From Latrodectus hesperus (taxonomy: Eukaryota > Arthropoda > Arachnida > Araneae > Theridiidae), in NCBI GenBank assembly GCA_037975125.1, contig JAJQOW010000212.1, forward strand, positions 89,913-153,912: a stretch of 64,000 nt of DNA, given 5' to 3'. Positions 37,201 to 49,113 of this stretch are shown in pieces. Every line of letters begins with the position of its first letter. The first letter of the stretch is position 1. A program made the translations under genes and the position numbers. The notes below the pieces were generated by a model that searched no databases, had not been told where the DNA came from, and worked only from the letters and a program-made list of their open reading frames with translations.

Positions 37201-38559
37201 TGTCTACTTGTACTCACATTTATGATATAAAAATAGTTTTCATATAAATTCTTGTATTGATTGACATTTGTTTTATGTATGTAACTTAATTAGTTTGATC
37301 TAAATTATATGTAAAATCTTAATAATAACCTTAATAATATGTGAAATATATTTCTATAAAGAAAGGAAATTGAGCATAAATTGTTGTCTATCTTTTCAAA
37401 TATGAACAACATAATAAGAAAAAACCAAAATAAGTTTATTTGTTGAATCACACAGTCTGATGTGAAACAGAGAGTATATTTTTTTCTTACAAAATGAGGA
37501 AATGTGAGACTGCATTGGGGTTTAAAGTAAGAGTAACTCGCATAAAAGGAAGTAGTTTTACTTTATTTAACTTAAAAGTTAATTAGTCTTTTGAGTTTCA
37601 AAGAGAAAAAATTAGGTACTGATTATTTGATAATTAATGGTATTTATTTAAATTAAAGTGACTTCGAGTTATTTCATTTGCTTTTTGAAACTTAGTAATT
37701 GCTATAATTAATTCAGATACATATATAAACTGTTGTCCATAAATTAAGAATAATGCAAGTTCAGGCAAAGAAAGAGACAGAAGCAAAACAACTTACATGT
37801 GACATACTGGTAAAGTCTATTTATTAAACGAAGGTATACAGCAAAAACAGATACTGTATGTTGGACATCATTAATATAAATTGCGAATTTTACTCCCAGG
37901 ATACTATCTTTTTCAATCATCAGAGATTACAAACATTGTTGCAAATATTCTCAAATAGGTGTAGAAATTAAAAAATATATGAACCATAATTGAACTGGCA
38001 CATTGATTAGGTAAATGTTGATCATTTATCTAACTAATTTGATAAGATACATAATCCATGAATGGAAGATCATTTTGATATGGAATATACATGATTGTAG
38101 TATATCGCATTCACAAATTTGTAAAAACAATTGCAGAATAAAAGATATGAAACAAGTACATACTAATCTTTATAACATGTGTCATTACTATTTAATTTTT
38201 TGTTTGGTGTTACAAAGATTAATCACTTAATCTAAAAACTAAGGACAATAATGTCTCTTATCCTCCAAAAGGAATATTGTAGAAAAAGTTATTTATTGAA
38301 AAATATAGATAAATACGAAGTTATTGTACTTTAAATTCAAACATTTGAATGAGAAGAGTAACAATCAATTTTAATATCCTCCTAATAGTGAAAAATAAAT
38401 TATTGGCCTCTTATATAAAACATATTCGCAAACAATTCCTGCTCGTACTGTCTAAATATTTTGTCTAAGTGTGGCATAAGAATATGGGATGCGCAGAGTC
38501 CACGTTGAAGAAGGAAAAAAATGTGAACCTTTAGAGTTACATTTCGAATATAATCATCT

Positions 38560-39118
38560 CCCCTGGCAAGGTGGAATTTGGCAACCTATCTACGCCTTGG
38601 TCTGTAACACAAATTCGGGATAGCAATCCTCAAGGACTTACGAGAAATACGATAATAGAGTTCTTCCTGAACACTTACTTTGATAGATCTCTTAATAAGA
38701 TGCTTAATATAATATGGAAGGGCATTAGACGAGAAATATTCTGTTTTTTGAAAGCATCTTTTAACGGGAAGTTGGCTTTTTCGTTAACTGGAACACAATA
38801 TTGGTTTGGAACCTACTTGAGCACTACGGTTTTCTCGAATCATGCCAAGTTTCTCAGATAACGACGACAGTCCAATGCGTCCAGCGTTACGCGTTATTTA
38901 TCTAAAACAGTAGTCAAGTGAGCAGCCCAGGAATCACTGGGGAAAACAGCTACTGTGAAATTTTGAAACTGATATGGCAGCTGAGACAGAGCTGTGTGGA
39001 TAACAGCATTTTCAAAGTGAAATGCTGCACCTCGCGTAACAAGGATATAGAAAGGAAAAGTTTCGTAGAAATTACGGTACCTGTTTTAGGACCATTGACA
39101 AAAAGGATGCACTGGTAA
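38560..39118. other. Recurrent ORF-bearing block, U2 copy (unidentified)
   Basis: Here the plus frame is open for 96 codons (38,571-38,861), from MEFGNLSTPWSVTQIRDSN through NKMLNIIWKGIRR to SNHAKFLR, longer than in U1, where one base more interrupts it. A second plus frame (38,918-39,118) carries IWQLRQSCVDNSIFKVK. That two copies keep different lengths of the same reading suggests a once-open frame now decaying. Unidentified. Confidence 0.4.
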
Positions 39119-40375
39119 AGATTCAAATCCTATCTACGGAAAAATAGAGTTTAATATTTCGAGAACGAGGTCTCTCTTAATAGAAGAGTAACTTTTACTT
39201 TTAGTTATACTTTTGACAAATGTCAAGATAAATCCAGAACGATTTAAAATTTATTACTTTTTGTATTTGAACAATTAAATTGGGTTAGTGCTTTAAATCA
39301 AGTGAATTTTTAACTGAAAAAAATCTCTCTGCAGAAAGCGCATCTGGGTTTTTAGTTTTCTAGGCAGGTATTGTTTGAATTCATTCCAAGGCGAAAGCCT
39401 CCAAGAAATGTAATGATCTTTTGATAGAAAATTAAGGCTTTCTCTTGAATTATGGATCTTCAGGGATTATCCTTAATCAATATAAGCATGGCGTCAATTA
39501 AGAGTTTTTCCTTCTCTAGAAACATTACGTAAGGACTGATTTTTATTTTTTCAAATTATCGAGTACATTTTCAATGGTCATAACAAGTGATTCATTGAAA
39601 AAAAATAAGAATGGAAAATATGACCGCGCTATGGGTTTCGAGAAGAATATGTCAAGTGCAACTCTCTCTTGCTCCACCATGATGTTTAAAGACACCGTGT
39701 CCCTTCATGGCATGGTTGGACAAGTTTTCTTTATGTGACTTTCATGTTAAATTATTATTAGCATGCTGGTTTTTTTTATACCGGATATTAGTTCGAATGC
39801 AGTCAAGCTCAAGAAATCCTGTACTCTCCTTCATTCGTGTCAGAATATAACACTGGAGAATGAAGATTAAAATTTTTCTACAAAAATAGAATATTTTAAG
39901 CGATTAATATAGGAGAAGACAAAATGATTACAAGGAGGGAATAGTAATAAAACCTTAATACTTAAAGATTTAAAACTCAATATTTCGTAATTTAAACTAT
40001 AAACACACACAGTGTTAGGAAACTTTAATATTTACATTTTGATGTCTCCTTTATAATACGGTATATCTTTGTGAAATACTAGATTGGAGTCAAATTATAT
40101 ATTTGTAAATAGAAATTAATTTTCTTTTTTAAGTTCTTTCTTCCGTACATTAATTAAAATTTAAAAGTATCCACGTAATTTTATAAATTTTCTAGAGGCA
40201 TTGTGTAAAGTTTAGACTTACATAATATGTTGGTTTTTTCCTTTATTTATATTTCTATAATGCGGTTGATTTCATCCAGGTAGATAGTATTGACTAAAAC
40301 ACATCGTAATTCTTACATAAGACACTTTAAAACATTGCAATAATTGCAATTTGAAGATGTAAAGCAAAACAATCC

Positions 40376-40669
40376 TCAACTAACAATTACATCATGTTCT
40401 TCATCTTTTGTGCTAGAGAACTGGTTCCATATGAAACCATTTCCCCGAATAGGAAGAGGAATTATGTTGTTTTTCTTTACAGTCAAAAATCTATTAAAAT
40501 ATTTTATATACGAAAATTTCTTATTTAAAATTTGGTAGTTACTTATTAACTTGACAATAAATGCAAAGATTTTCTGAGAATAATCTTTAATTTCTTTGCC
40601 ATTTGTAAAAACAACCAAGCACCAGACACCAGAATGCTTAGAGCTGGATTGATTGGCCGGATTGTTCAT
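40376..40669 (-). other. Minus-strand ORF, U2 copy (unknown)
   Basis: This is the 97-codon version of the frame at 21,804-21,523, with three or four amino-acid changes in the shared part and a different C-terminus caused by small indels. See that entry. Confidence 0.25.
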
Positions 40670-40791
40670 TTATGATTAAATATATTATTTCTATGAACAA
40701 CTGTGTGTCTTAACATCAATATTATGAAACAATTTATAAACGTTAATCAACAAGATAGAAGTCCAAGCGTGAGATGATTGAATGATGTGAA

Positions 40792-40985
40792 TTTTTTGTT
40801 TTCTTTGTTTGTGTGTTTGTCGCTCAACCGTCATTTTTTGCACACGAGTGCTAATTAGATCGGAACCTACTGTTTAAAGTGGATTCAGAACCACTACAAA
40901 CATCCATGCCCAAGGTGGGATTGAAACCACGAATTTTTGAACAAAAGGCAAGAGCGCTAACCATTCGCCTGCTAAATCGGCTTAG
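40792..40985 (-). mobile_element. tRNA-derived SINE, U2 copy
   Basis: This sits at the same site as the U1 and U3 SINEs, between TGATGTGAA (40,783-40,791) and TGATGTGGA (40,986-40,994). Its B-box, read on the minus strand as GGTTTCAATCCCACC, is closer to a tRNA T-loop than the other two copies, supporting the tRNA origin. Confidence 0.8.
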
Positions 40986-42033
40986 TGATGTGGAATAAGT
41001 TATTGTTAAATTAAAGTTTAAAATTTGGAGTAAAATGCAGGATTTTCTAAGATTTCATAAATAATATTTTTTATTAAGAATGTTTTGCTTAAAATTGCAA
41101 TGCTGCTAACCACGTATGGTTTAATTACATTGATAAGGATTTAAATTTTGAAGCACAGATCAAGAAGGCAATACATGGTGCATATTTATATTGAGTTATT
41201 TAATAACAGCCATTAAATAAAATTACAGAAAAGTAAAATATCTTAAAATTTATATAACCTTAGCGCCAAGAAACACGATAATATCATCTTATTTACTTTA
41301 ATGTATGGTTTGAAACCTTGGGTGCATTATAATAATATGAATTTTATATTAAATCTGATAAAGAAGCAAATAAGGTATTCAATCTTTGTTATTTTATGAA
41401 GTGCAGAATTTATCTAAATCTTAATTAGATGATGGTAATTATTACATTATTAAACATTAATTCTTTCAATTCTATTTTAGTTATTCATCTGTAAAGGTAT
41501 CAAAATATTAGTTATTAATACATTTATGTAAGTTACGTATATTTTTATCAATACTATTTTATATGCTTCGAATACTTCTTGAAAAAGCTTATACATTTTA
41601 CATTGTGGCCTTAAGTGACTATTTATGAAATACGACCTTTTAGCACCAATATAAGGAATCACAGAATATTTGTGTTACGGATAGCATAATTGGAGTTTTT
41701 TTAAAGTCTTTGAACTCGTGTATATAACATAATATTTGTGCATTTTGCTTTAAGGTTTTTTTGCGGTTTGAGTTCAATCATTCAAAATGTAATTTCGAAA
41801 TGACAAGTACTATAAAGAGTAGTAGCCAAGGATTTTTTTTTAAATTATGGGACAACTATATAGAAAGTAATAAAAATGAATAACGATGTTATAGTGGGCT
41901 TGAGGTATGTGAAGCAGTGAAAATTTTACTTTATTAACATAGTACTTATTCCATACAACATATAGGGCTTATTGTAATAAACTCAATACTGTATGGGTTA
42001 AAAAAATACTTTTTTATATACATAGAAAGTTAC

Positions 42034-42270
42034 ATCAACTCATCATACTATCAGGAGAAAAGGTTTTACGTCCAATATTTACAAAAGAAACTCCACTTCT
42101 TTATCCCAAAGACTTTCAAAGAGTGAAACATCAACAAGACAAAGCTACAAGTGATACTTTGAAAACTACCACTGCATTCCTTGAAAAAATGAAGACTAAT
42201 TATATTGCATAGTATTGCATATATACCTATTCAACATATTCCTGTGAAGTCCCCTGACATTTTCCACTAT
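42034..42270 (+). mobile_element. Truncated DD41D Tc1/mariner element, left part
   Basis: This matches 58,111 to about 58,335 of the U3 element, starting inside the transposase gene, so the left inverted repeat and the first catalytic Asp are missing. Two extra bases and other small indels break the reading frame. It is split from its right part (44,675-44,951) by a LINE. The last ten bases, TTTCCACTAT, are the left copy of the target duplication. Confidence 0.9.
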
Positions 42271-42309
42271 TGATCCTGTACCGAGCAACCCCTCAGCACC
42301 CTTCCCACC

Positions 42310-44098
42310 ACATGTTAGAAACCTAATCAAAGAAAGAAACAGGTTAAGAAAAATACATAACAACTCTAAAGACCCCGCGGTCAAAAGAAAAAAAATACCC
42401 TCAAAGGTAAAATTGCAAGCAAAATCTATGACCACAATAATAAATCCTGGGCCTGTTATCTCCAAAGCCTTGAAACCTCAGACAACTCAATATGGAAAGT
42501 AACAAAAAACATCAAGTCCCCCAGAAACGCAATAAAACACCTTATTGGAGAAAATAAAATCGCCTACACCTACATTGAAAAAGCTGAAACTTTAGCAGTA
42601 GCCTTTGAGAAACAACTTGCTCCAAACAGCCCACCACCCACCCAGACATCAGACCCTTAATCAATAATTACTCTAGCAACCTGAAAAACTCCACCCCCTC
42701 TGAAGTCAAACCATCTGAAATTGTCGAAATCATTAAAAACCTAAAACTCAAAAAAAGCCCCGGACATGATGGAATAACGAACCTTACTATTAAACAACTT
42801 CCAATTACTATCATATTAGAAATTACGGATATTATTAATGAAATACTAAAACAAAGCTATTTCCCCAAAGCCTGGAAAAAGGCAATTATCGTCCCCATTC
42901 ATAAACCGGGAAAAAACCCACATCTCACCACAAATGATAGACCCATTTCCCTGCTCCCAACCATAGGAAAAATCGCTGAAAAGGTTATCTTAAGTAGACT
43001 CGAGGAACACGAAAAAACCTTTAATATAATAATCCCACAGCAAATGGGCTTTAGGAAAAAAATGTCAACCTCGCACCAACTACTAAGATTAGCAAAACAA
43101 GCCTCCCAAACAATTAACCAATAATTTTTTACGGCAGCACTCTTTCTTGAGATAGCAAAAGCGTTTGACATGGTCTGGTTTGACGGACTAATACTTAAAT
43201 TAATGAAATATAATTTCCCTCAGACACTTGTCAAACTTATCAACAATTATATCAAAAACAGAATATTCCAAGTCAGAGTAGAAAACTCCCTCTCCGAAGA
43301 ACATCCCATTAAGTCTGGTGTTCCACAACGTTCCCTCTTAGGAACCTTCCTATTTCTGATCTACATCAATGACATTCCAACCCACCCCCATACATCAACT
43401 TGCCTATTCGCTGACGATACAGCTATTATCAGCTCCAACAAAAATTTCGTAAATGTATGCAATAATTTAACAGCACACATTAAAAAACTGGAAATATGGT
43501 TTGATACCTGGAATATTAACATTAATCCCGACAAAAGCGTTGCCATGTTATTTATTCGTTCAAGAGCCAACTACCTCCCACTCAAAATTTATAACAAAAG
43601 AGGAGCCCCAAAACTAAGTACTTAGGTGTCACTCTTGACAGCAAACTCACGTGGAAACCCCACATAATGGACATCAAACGAAAATTTACTGCCGCAAAAA
43701 CCAAACTATACCCCCTCATTTCAAGAAATTCTAACCTATCAATTAACAATAAACTTCTGATATACAAAACATTTTTGAGACCAATTATCACTTATGCCTG
43801 TTACATATGGGGAGGCACCGCCCCCACTAATCTCAATCATTTAGAAATTGAACAAAACAAAGTGCTAAGACAAATCGCCAACTCTCCCTACTATGTCAGA
43901 AATGATCTCATAAGAAAATCACTCAAGATTACAACCCTAAAAAACTTCATCCAAAAACTCTCCTTCAAATTCTATGAGGAATTAAATATATCACCTAACC
44001 CTCTAATCAGCAATATACCAACCTATAACATCTATGACAAAGCAAATTTTAATCAACCCAAGGGAGTCCTAAGACTCAACCCCTCCACCAATGGCTAA
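42310..44098 (+). pseudogene. LINE ORF2 reverse transcriptase, broken
   Basis: Plus-strand pieces in order: a linker with SWACYLQSLETSDNSIWKV; the RT start LKKSPGHDGITN (about 42,750); WKKAIIVPIHKPGKNP and RPISLLPTIGKIAEK; FLEIAKAFDMVW (43,143-43,178), motif A; SGVPQRSLLGTFLFLIYIND (motif B region); LFADDTAII (motif C, about 43,407); then after a frameshift near 43,620 IYKTFLRPIITYACYIWGG and LEIEQNKVLRQI. In motif A the usual catalytic Asp of LD-x-x-x-AFD is Glu (GAG at 43,149). There is a TAA at 43,122 and frameshifts near 42,405, 42,655 and 43,620. The enzyme would copy LINE RNA into DNA at the target site; this copy cannot. Confidence 0.92.
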
Positions 44099-44224
44099 TT
44101 AATAGACAAACAAACAGACCTATCGACACACATATTCTCTGGTTCAGATGCAAATAAACAAATAAAAATTATGGAACTATGCAGGACCAAACTGTACTTA
44201 CAGTCTGTCCAAAATCCTCTTGAA

Positions 44225-44228
<4 letters not shown>

Positions 44229-44319
<91 letters not shown>
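44229..44319. repeat. (TA)n dinucleotide array inside the LINE
   Basis: A pure TA run of about 91 bases lies between the end of the RT gene and the AATAAA. It creates spurious Tyr-Ile frames on both strands. Confidence 0.95.
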
Positions 44320-44321
<2 letters not shown>

Positions 44322-44386
44322 CTTTTTATATATTTTACTAACCCATATTTCCTAGATTGTAACCAGATATCCTGTTTTTGTATTCC

Positions 44387-44392
44387 AATAAA
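44387..44392 (+). promoter_or_regulatory. AATAAA polyadenylation signal of the LINE
   Basis: AATAAA lies downstream of the RT gene and the TA run. It is the likely 3'-end signal of the element, but the inserted DNA continues for about 280 bases past it. Confidence 0.5.
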
Positions 44393-44674
44393 GAAAAGGT
44401 AGAACAATACTAAATTGAAACAATATAATATAGCATATTTTCCAATGTTCAAGTCTCACCCATTTAAATCACCATTAATTTGAAATGTAATTGTACATCT
44501 TAGTGCTTTCCCCTAACAACTATTATTCCAGATGAAACTTATATGTTAATATAATATTCTCATGCGTAGAGATAATTATGTAAAAGCTGCCCTTATGCCT
44601 CCTACAAACTTTAAACTAGAGTCAGCGGGCATCTGCCTGGAAACTCACACTCAAGTCTTGCTGACGAAATAGGA

Positions 44675-44951
44675 TTTCCACTATGGACTATTGTGCCTTT
44701 GGTCTCTTGAAAAGAGCTCTTTCTAAACGCAAACCGACCACGATGGATGGACTCTGGAAAGTAGTGGATGAGGAATGGAAATCAATACCCCTGGAAATTT
44801 TATGAAAAGCTCTTCTATCATGGAAATCATGATGCAGACATACAGTCCAGAAAAAAGGCTATCAGGTCGAGCATTTAAAAAATAGTCTTTAAATTTTAAA
44901 TATTAATTAAACGGCCCCAAAATCGTTCTAAAAATGTGTTAATACCCTCTG
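44675..44951 (+). mobile_element. Truncated DD41D element, right part with inverted repeat
   Basis: This continues the element interrupted at 42,270: MDYCAF-type third catalytic region, RALSKRKPTT-like stretch, and an early TGA before the expected end. It finishes with the right terminal inverted repeat (44,918-44,951), one base different from that of the U3 element. The base after the repeat is T but not followed by A, so the expected TA target duplication is not preserved. Confidence 0.9.
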
Positions 44952-46670
44952 TTCTTTTGCAGGCATTTAATATTTCGTATTAAAATTATTTTGAATAATT
45001 CATTAAATTTTTCTTAAACATTAACGATTATGTATTTTGGGATTATTATACTTTATTTCACGTTTTACACACTTTTGTTTTCAAAAACACTATTCTATTC
45101 CCATCGTTCATATTTGTATTTTTGGATACTTTAAACAATGAATAGAAGGTGCGATCCACAAAATGATTTTACTTGTACTGATTGCGTTGCATACCCCCAC
45201 TTAAAAGGTATATTCTTCACAATAAACAAGAACAGAAAAAGTTGTCAATGAACGGTCCTGTTAATAACCAACGCCAAATTTCACAATATGGGATTTTAAC
45301 TTTAGAACCAATTCGGGGCACTTGAAAAAGGTTATTAAAAAGTTCCTGTGCATAGAAAGTAACACACAATTTCTCCATTTATTTACTAATCCATTTACTT
45401 AATAAAACACGTATAGCTATGGAAAATTGCCAAAAAGCAATATTCCACGATAGCACATACACGTCTACATTTGCATTCTCGGCTCCATAAAAACCATTAA
45501 AATCTATATACAATATGTTTTATTTTAAGAACTGATATAAATATTTTTTTTACTCGTACACTTTGTAATTAAATGCGATCAAATATAAACTCTTTCAAAT
45601 GCCTGTGATAAATTTACAAAATTCTGATCAAACTGTTTTACAAATTTCCCACAGTAGAATAAATTAAATATTCTCTATACAAACAAGGAATAATAGACGT
45701 AATCAAGTATCACTGAAGTTGATATTAATTATTTCGTATGCATAATTAACATTTTCCACACTTTTTCTAATATTGATCTAATGTTTATTTATTTCTGACT
45801 TGATTTAACATCTTTCTTTTAGTGAATTGTAATAGAAATTTACACATTAATACATAATTTTTTTCTCTGAAGAGCAAGATAATACATGTTTGCTTGTTTA
45901 AATATTTTGCTAAAGAAGAAAGGACATCTGTTCAATTTCTCAGGAAAGGCATGTCTAACATGAAGATTTTTATCGCAGATTAACAAGTTGATACGAAATA
46001 TGCGTGATCATAAGAATTTGTGCATTTATGTTATCTAGAAGATTAAAAGAATCTGAAGAAATACGGAATGTACTAGTGTTGGATTGTGTAGGTTTTTCAA
46101 AGAATTTTTTCGATATTTTACTCGAAAAATAATTTATAAGCACCTTATATGTTCAGTAAGCTTCTTTGATAGTCGAAGAAAGATGAAAAAATAGAAAGTT
46201 TCTTAAATAACAAGATAGAAAGTTAAAAATAATGAGGTAATAAATCAACAAAATATATAAGAGAAGTTTAAAAATAAGAAGTTTAAGAAGAAGAATAAAA
46301 TAAATCTAAGGTTTATTATGATAAATAATCTTCGAGTCACAGTTGTTATCCCTAATCTAAGTTAGTTTTTTATTTATTTTATAATTATGACACGAATAGA
46401 TAAAAAAAAGGCTTTGCTCGGACTGAAATATGTTAATATAAAAATTTTATGTTAAATCTGTACTATATATTCTGAGGATAACTATACAGTGGTGTACATT
46501 TTCCATTGCGTAATTTACATTGAAAAACGGGCATAATAAATTATGAACATCGATTCAAAAACATGATGATTTAGATAGAACTGTATTTTTAACTGAATTT
46601 GAAGGAAATTCATTTGCTTTTAGTTGCTTAGAACTAAGCCTTAACGAAGGCCGATAAAAATGTATATAAA
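44952..46670. other. Unique AT-rich stretch between U2 and U3
   Basis: No gene was recognised, and no similarity to the 18.9 kb unit was noticed. A slightly GC-richer segment lies at about 45,150-45,350. Longest open frames are short. Its origin is unknown; it may be the edge of an older, unrelated locus or an undetected mobile element. Confidence 0.5.
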
Positions 46671-47350
46671 CTGCCCATCAGATATTTTTCTTTCAATCGA
46701 TATTTCAGATATTTAAAATAACTTCATTTCTTTCCAATATTGAAGTTTTCTTTTGAACAAAACAGATTGCAAAGTTCTAAATTAAAAGCCTTTAAGTGAT
46801 TTGTGACGAATGTTGAGCATATTGTTCAGTAATATGTAGTGGATAATTTCCAGGAAAATTTTACATGAGAGATTATTCATGCATTTCTATAAGATAATTT
46901 CCAGATATCCATCAGATATTTTTCCTTAAATCGATTTTTCGAATAATTAAAATAACTTCATTTTTTCTTACGGAATTTTGTTTGAATAAAATGGATTGTA
47001 AGGTTCCAAATTAAAAGCCTTTAAATTATTTTTGACAAGTATTGAGAATATTATTCATTAATATGTAGTGAATGATTTCCAGGGAGAAAATTTTACACGA
47101 GAGATTATTCATGCATTTCTATCAGATATTTTTCAGATATCCATCAGATATTTTTCATTAAATCGATCTTTTGAATAATTACTTTATTTCTTTTTTTATA
47201 GATTTTTTCCAATAAAGCGGATTGTAAGGTTCTATATGAAAAGCCTTTAAATGATTTGTGATGAATATTGAGCATATCATTCAGCAAAATGTAGTGGATA
47301 ATTTCCAGGAAGAAAATTTTACACTGGACATTATTCATGCACTTCTAATG
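46671..47350. repeat. Three tandem repeats of about 233 bp
   Basis: The landmark CCATCAGATATTTTT starts at 46,675, 46,909 and 47,141, giving periods of 234 and 232. Each unit continues with an AAATCGAT-like stretch, GGATTGTAAGGTTC-like sequence, AAAAGCCTTTAA, ATGTAGTG and GATTATTCATGCA. Units are diverged by eye to perhaps 80-85 %. The third unit contains a 68-codon plus frame (47,258-47,464) that is open only by chance as far as can be judged. The repeat is confined to the 5.6 kb block. Confidence 0.85.
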
Positions 47351-47611
47351 CTAATATATTTAATCAGTAGGATGATTTGTTATTTTCCAATGGAAGAAAC
47401 AGAAAAAAATAAACACTTAATTGCCCACCATATAATTATATGCGAAATGCAACAAACCAATTAAATAAATTAATTAGTGTTATATCTGTTCCTTTTCATG
47501 AGAAAACTGATTTCTTTTGACCAAACACTCCTTTTTAATTTATAACATTATGAAAAATGAATACTAATATTTTTGCACTTAAATATTATCTTTGCCCTAG
47601 TAATTATAAAA

Positions 47612-47901
47612 TTATCTAAAACTGTAACCAAGTGAGTAGCCTAGAAATCACTGGGGATAACAGCTCTTATGAAATTTTAAATGTGATATGGCAGCTGAGA
47701 CAGAGCTGTGTGGATAACAGAATTTTCAAAGTGAAATGCGGCACCTCGCGCAACAAGGATACAGAAAGAGAAAATTTTGGAGAAAATTACGGTACCTGTT
47801 TTAGGACGATTGATAAAAGGGATGCATTGGTAAAGATTCAAATCCAAACTAGTTGGGGTAAAAAAGAGTTTATTTTTCCAGAACGAGGAATCTCCGAATA
47901 G
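47612..47901 (+). other. Recurrent ORF-bearing block, U3 copy, second part
   Basis: The plus frame 47,632-47,901 (89 codons) stays open from MSSLEITGDNSSYEI through VIWQLRQSCVDNRIFKVKCG to FRTIDKRDALVKIQIQTSWG. It is the longest version of this part; U1 and U2 shift frame before the VKIQIQ segment, and U4 and U0 preserve only traces of it. The first part of the block is lost at the junction. Unidentified protein. Confidence 0.4.
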
Positions 47902-49113
47902 AAGGGTCAGTTTTACTTTTAGTTATACTTTTGACCAATGTCAAGATTAATCCAGAACGATTTAAAATTTGTTATTTTTTGTAGTGGAACAATTAAATTG
48001 GGTTAGTGCTTTAAATCAAGTGAATTTTTAACTGAAAAAATCTCTCTGCAGAAAGCGCATCTGGGTTTTTAGTTTCCTAGGCAAGTATTGTTTGAATTCA
48101 TTCCAAGGCGAAAGCCTCCAAGAACTCTAATGATCTCTTGGAAGAAAATTAAGGCTTTCTCTTGAATTATGGATCTTCAGAGATTATCCTTAATCAACAT
48201 AAGCATGGCGTCATTTAAGAGTTTTTCCTTCTCTAGAAACATTACGTAAGGACTGATTTTTATTTTTTCAAATTATCGAGTACATTTTTAATGGTCATAA
48301 TAAGTGATTCATTGAAAAAAAATATCAATGGAAAATATAACCGCGCTATGGGTTTCAAGAAGAATATGTCAAGTGCAACTCTCTCTTGCTCCGCCATGAT
48401 GTTTAAAGACACCGTGTCCCTTCCTGGCATGGTTGGACAAGTTTTATTTATGTGACTTTCATGTTAAATTATTATTAGCATGCTGGGTTTTTTTATACCG
48501 GATATTAGTTCGAATGCAGTCAAGCTCAAGAAATCCTGTACTCTCCTTCCTTCTTCATTCGTGTCAGAATATAACACTGGAGAATGAAGATTAAAATTTT
48601 TCTACAAAAATAGAATATTTTAAGCGATTAATATAGGAGAAGACAAAATGATTACAAGGAGGGAATAGTAATAAAACTTTAATACTTAAAGATTTACAAA
48701 TCACTATTTCGTAATTTAAACTATAAACACACACAGGGTTAGGAAACTTTAATATTTAGATTTTGTGATGTCTCCTTTATAATACGGTATATCTTTGTGA
48801 AATACTAGATTGGAGTCAAATTATATATTTGTAAATAGAAATTAATTTTCTTTTTTAAGTTCTTTCTTCCATACATTAATTAAAATTTAAAAGTATCCAC
48901 GTAATTTTATAAATTTTCTAGAGGCATAGTGTAAGGTTTAGACTTACATAATATGTTGGTTTTTTCCTTTATTTATATTTCTATAATACGGTTGATTTCA
49001 TCCAGGTAGATAATATGGACTAAAACATTTCGTAATTCTTACATAAAACACTTTAAAACATTGTAATAATTCCAATTTGAAAATAGTAAGGCAAAACAAT
49101 CCTCAACTAACAA

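Larger units (their letters stand above)
32240..42033 (+). repeat. Segmental duplication copy U2 (truncated)
   Basis: U2 follows the LINE tail and repeats U1 from about 13,355 to 23,270. The best-matching part is 34.0-40.0 kb, where only scattered single-base differences separate it from 15.1-21.1 kb. The copy ends at 42,033, after a small internal deletion, where it joins a truncated transposon at the sequence GAAAGTTACAT. Everything beyond unit position 23.3 kb is missing. Confidence 0.93.
42271..44674 (+). mobile_element. Jockey-like LINE fragment inserted in the DD41D transposon
   Basis: A 2,404 bp insertion lies between TTTCCACTAT at 42,261-42,270 and again at 44,675-44,684. The uninterrupted transposon at 58,327-58,342 confirms the target. 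It contains the second half of a linker, a reverse transcriptase and a C-terminal region without RNase H, as in the Jockey group. A (TA)n tract and an AATAAA at 44,387-44,392 follow the gene. About 280 further bases lie between the signal and the target duplication, without a poly-A tail. The 5' end is truncated, as usual for target-primed reverse transcription. Confidence 0.88.

Noticed and set aside
44198..44452. Tyr-Ile frames around 44,220 to 44,402
   Set aside because: Same cause: the TA run inside the LINE.
44610..44674. RNase H motif at the end of the Jockey-like LINE
   Set aside because: His, Gly-Asn and Ala-Asp occur in the right order but at the wrong spacing. Jockey elements normally lack RNase H; mentioned only as a possibility in a finding.
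45351..45366. CATAGAAAGTAACA as a second copy of the U2 junction sequence CATAGAAAGTTACAT
   Set aside because: The match is about 14 bases with mismatches and unrelated flanks, so chance is likely.
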